In this document: in pieces, positions 22,135 through 22,460 of the stretch
Layout of the letters: every line of letters starts with the position of its first letter
Position numbering within the stretch: the stretch's first letter is position 1
NCBI GenBank assembly: GCA_023433925.1
Contig: JAEYTO010000025.1
Span: 1 to 22,460 of the forward strand
Source of the DNA: Pseudomonadota bacterium
GTDB lineage: Bacteria; Desulfobacterota; Desulfovibrionia; Desulfovibrionales; Desulfovibrionaceae
Length of the DNA: 22,460 nt
Reading direction: 5' to 3'
Program-made: the position numbers and the translations under genes
Notes under the pieces: model-generated
Databases searched by the model: none
The model's input: the letters and a program-made list of their open reading frames with translations, nothing else
Told to the model about the DNA's origin: nothing

Positions 22135-22460
22135 CTACGCCACCTCCTTCGGTGCACGCATGTGCCAATCGGTGGCGTTCTGGTAGGCGGCGCCAACGCG
22201 GAAGAGCGCCGCCTCGTCGAGCGGCTTGCCGAGGATCTGCAGTCCCACCGGCAGGCCCGCCTGCGTGAAGCCGCACGGGATGCTCATGCCCGGCAGGCCC
22301 GCGAGGTTGCACGTGATGGTGAAAATGTCGGCGAGGTACATCTGCAGCGGATCGCTCACGCGCTCGCCCAGCGCGAACGCGGGCGTGGGCGTGGTCGGCG
22401 TGACGATGGCGTCGACCTTCGTGAACGCCTCGTCGAAGTCGCGGCGGATGAGCGTGCGGA
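22135..22460 (-). CDS. gatA: Asp/Glu-tRNA amidotransferase subunit A (GatA), 3' end only
   Basis: Only the C-terminal 108 residues are visible; the gene enters from the right edge. The sequence has DFDEAFTKVDAIVTPTTPTPAF, GERVSDPLQMYLADIFT, NLAGLPGMSIPCGF and GLPVGLQILGKPLDEAALFRVG, all typical of the amidase-signature C-terminus. GatA produces ammonia from glutamine for the GatB site. Its TAG stop directly abuts the gatB ATG. The codon choice (GCG for Ala, CCG for Pro) differs from most of the window. Confidence 0.93.
   Translation of the reverse strand, partial: RTLIRRDFDEAFTKVDAIVTPTTPTPAFALGERVSDPLQMYLADIFTITCNLAGLPGMSIPCGFTQAGLPVGLQILGKPLDEAALFRVGAAYQNATDWHMRAPKEVA

Overview
The window is GC-rich and gene-dense, and its gene content and style fit a Gram-negative sulfate-reducing deltaproteobacterium of the Desulfovibrionaceae kind. 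This is an inference from a TauE/SafE operon with small membrane partners, a PEP-synthase-like protein beside a sigma-54 activator, tandem DUF4382 lipoproteins, and a gatB-mtnA-der block. I could run no database search.

Layout. (1) 1-1410, minus: a chemoreceptor cut by the left edge. (2) 1473-4471, minus: a probable five-gene operon, read from right to left. It encodes a small exported/membrane protein, a TauE/SafE anion transporter, a small exported protein, a small membrane protein and a two-helix membrane protein. A full-consensus sigma-54 promoter (4576-4591) lies in front. (3) 4742-9885, plus and divergent: a membrane-bound sigma-54 activator with a non-Fis DNA-binding domain, then a pyruvate-phosphate-dikinase-like protein that has lost its PEP barrel and carries an unrecognised C-terminal domain. 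(4) 9904-13752: a lone receiver (minus), then a membrane histidine kinase, a second lone receiver and a second kinase (plus). (5) 13753-14531: non-coding, starting with an AT-rich block bounded by an inverted repeat and ending at a terminator. (6) 14532-17188, minus: two paralogous DUF4382 lipoproteins. (7) 17189-17870: mostly non-coding with one doubtful ORF. (8) 17871-17962, minus: tRNA-Ser(GCU) with terminator and likely promoter. (9) 18188-22460, minus: der, mtnA, gatB and the 3' end of gatA.

The most interesting part is 1473-9885. The shared control region holds a sigma-54 promoter facing the transporter operon, a 19-bp perfect palindrome about 147 bp upstream of the expected transcription start (enhancer distance), and a sigma-70-like promoter for the activator. 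The simplest reading is that the activator senses an extracytoplasmic signal and switches on anion transport. The PEP-synthase-like protein, co-transcribed with the activator, may add a phosphotransfer step. The two kinases and two output-less receivers next door could belong to the same circuit, but nothing in the sequence proves it.

Both edges look unusual. The left edge repeats 40 bp of the chemoreceptor in frame, at a point where a different conserved motif is expected. The right edge shifts in codon preference across gatB and gatA. Both could be assembly effects.
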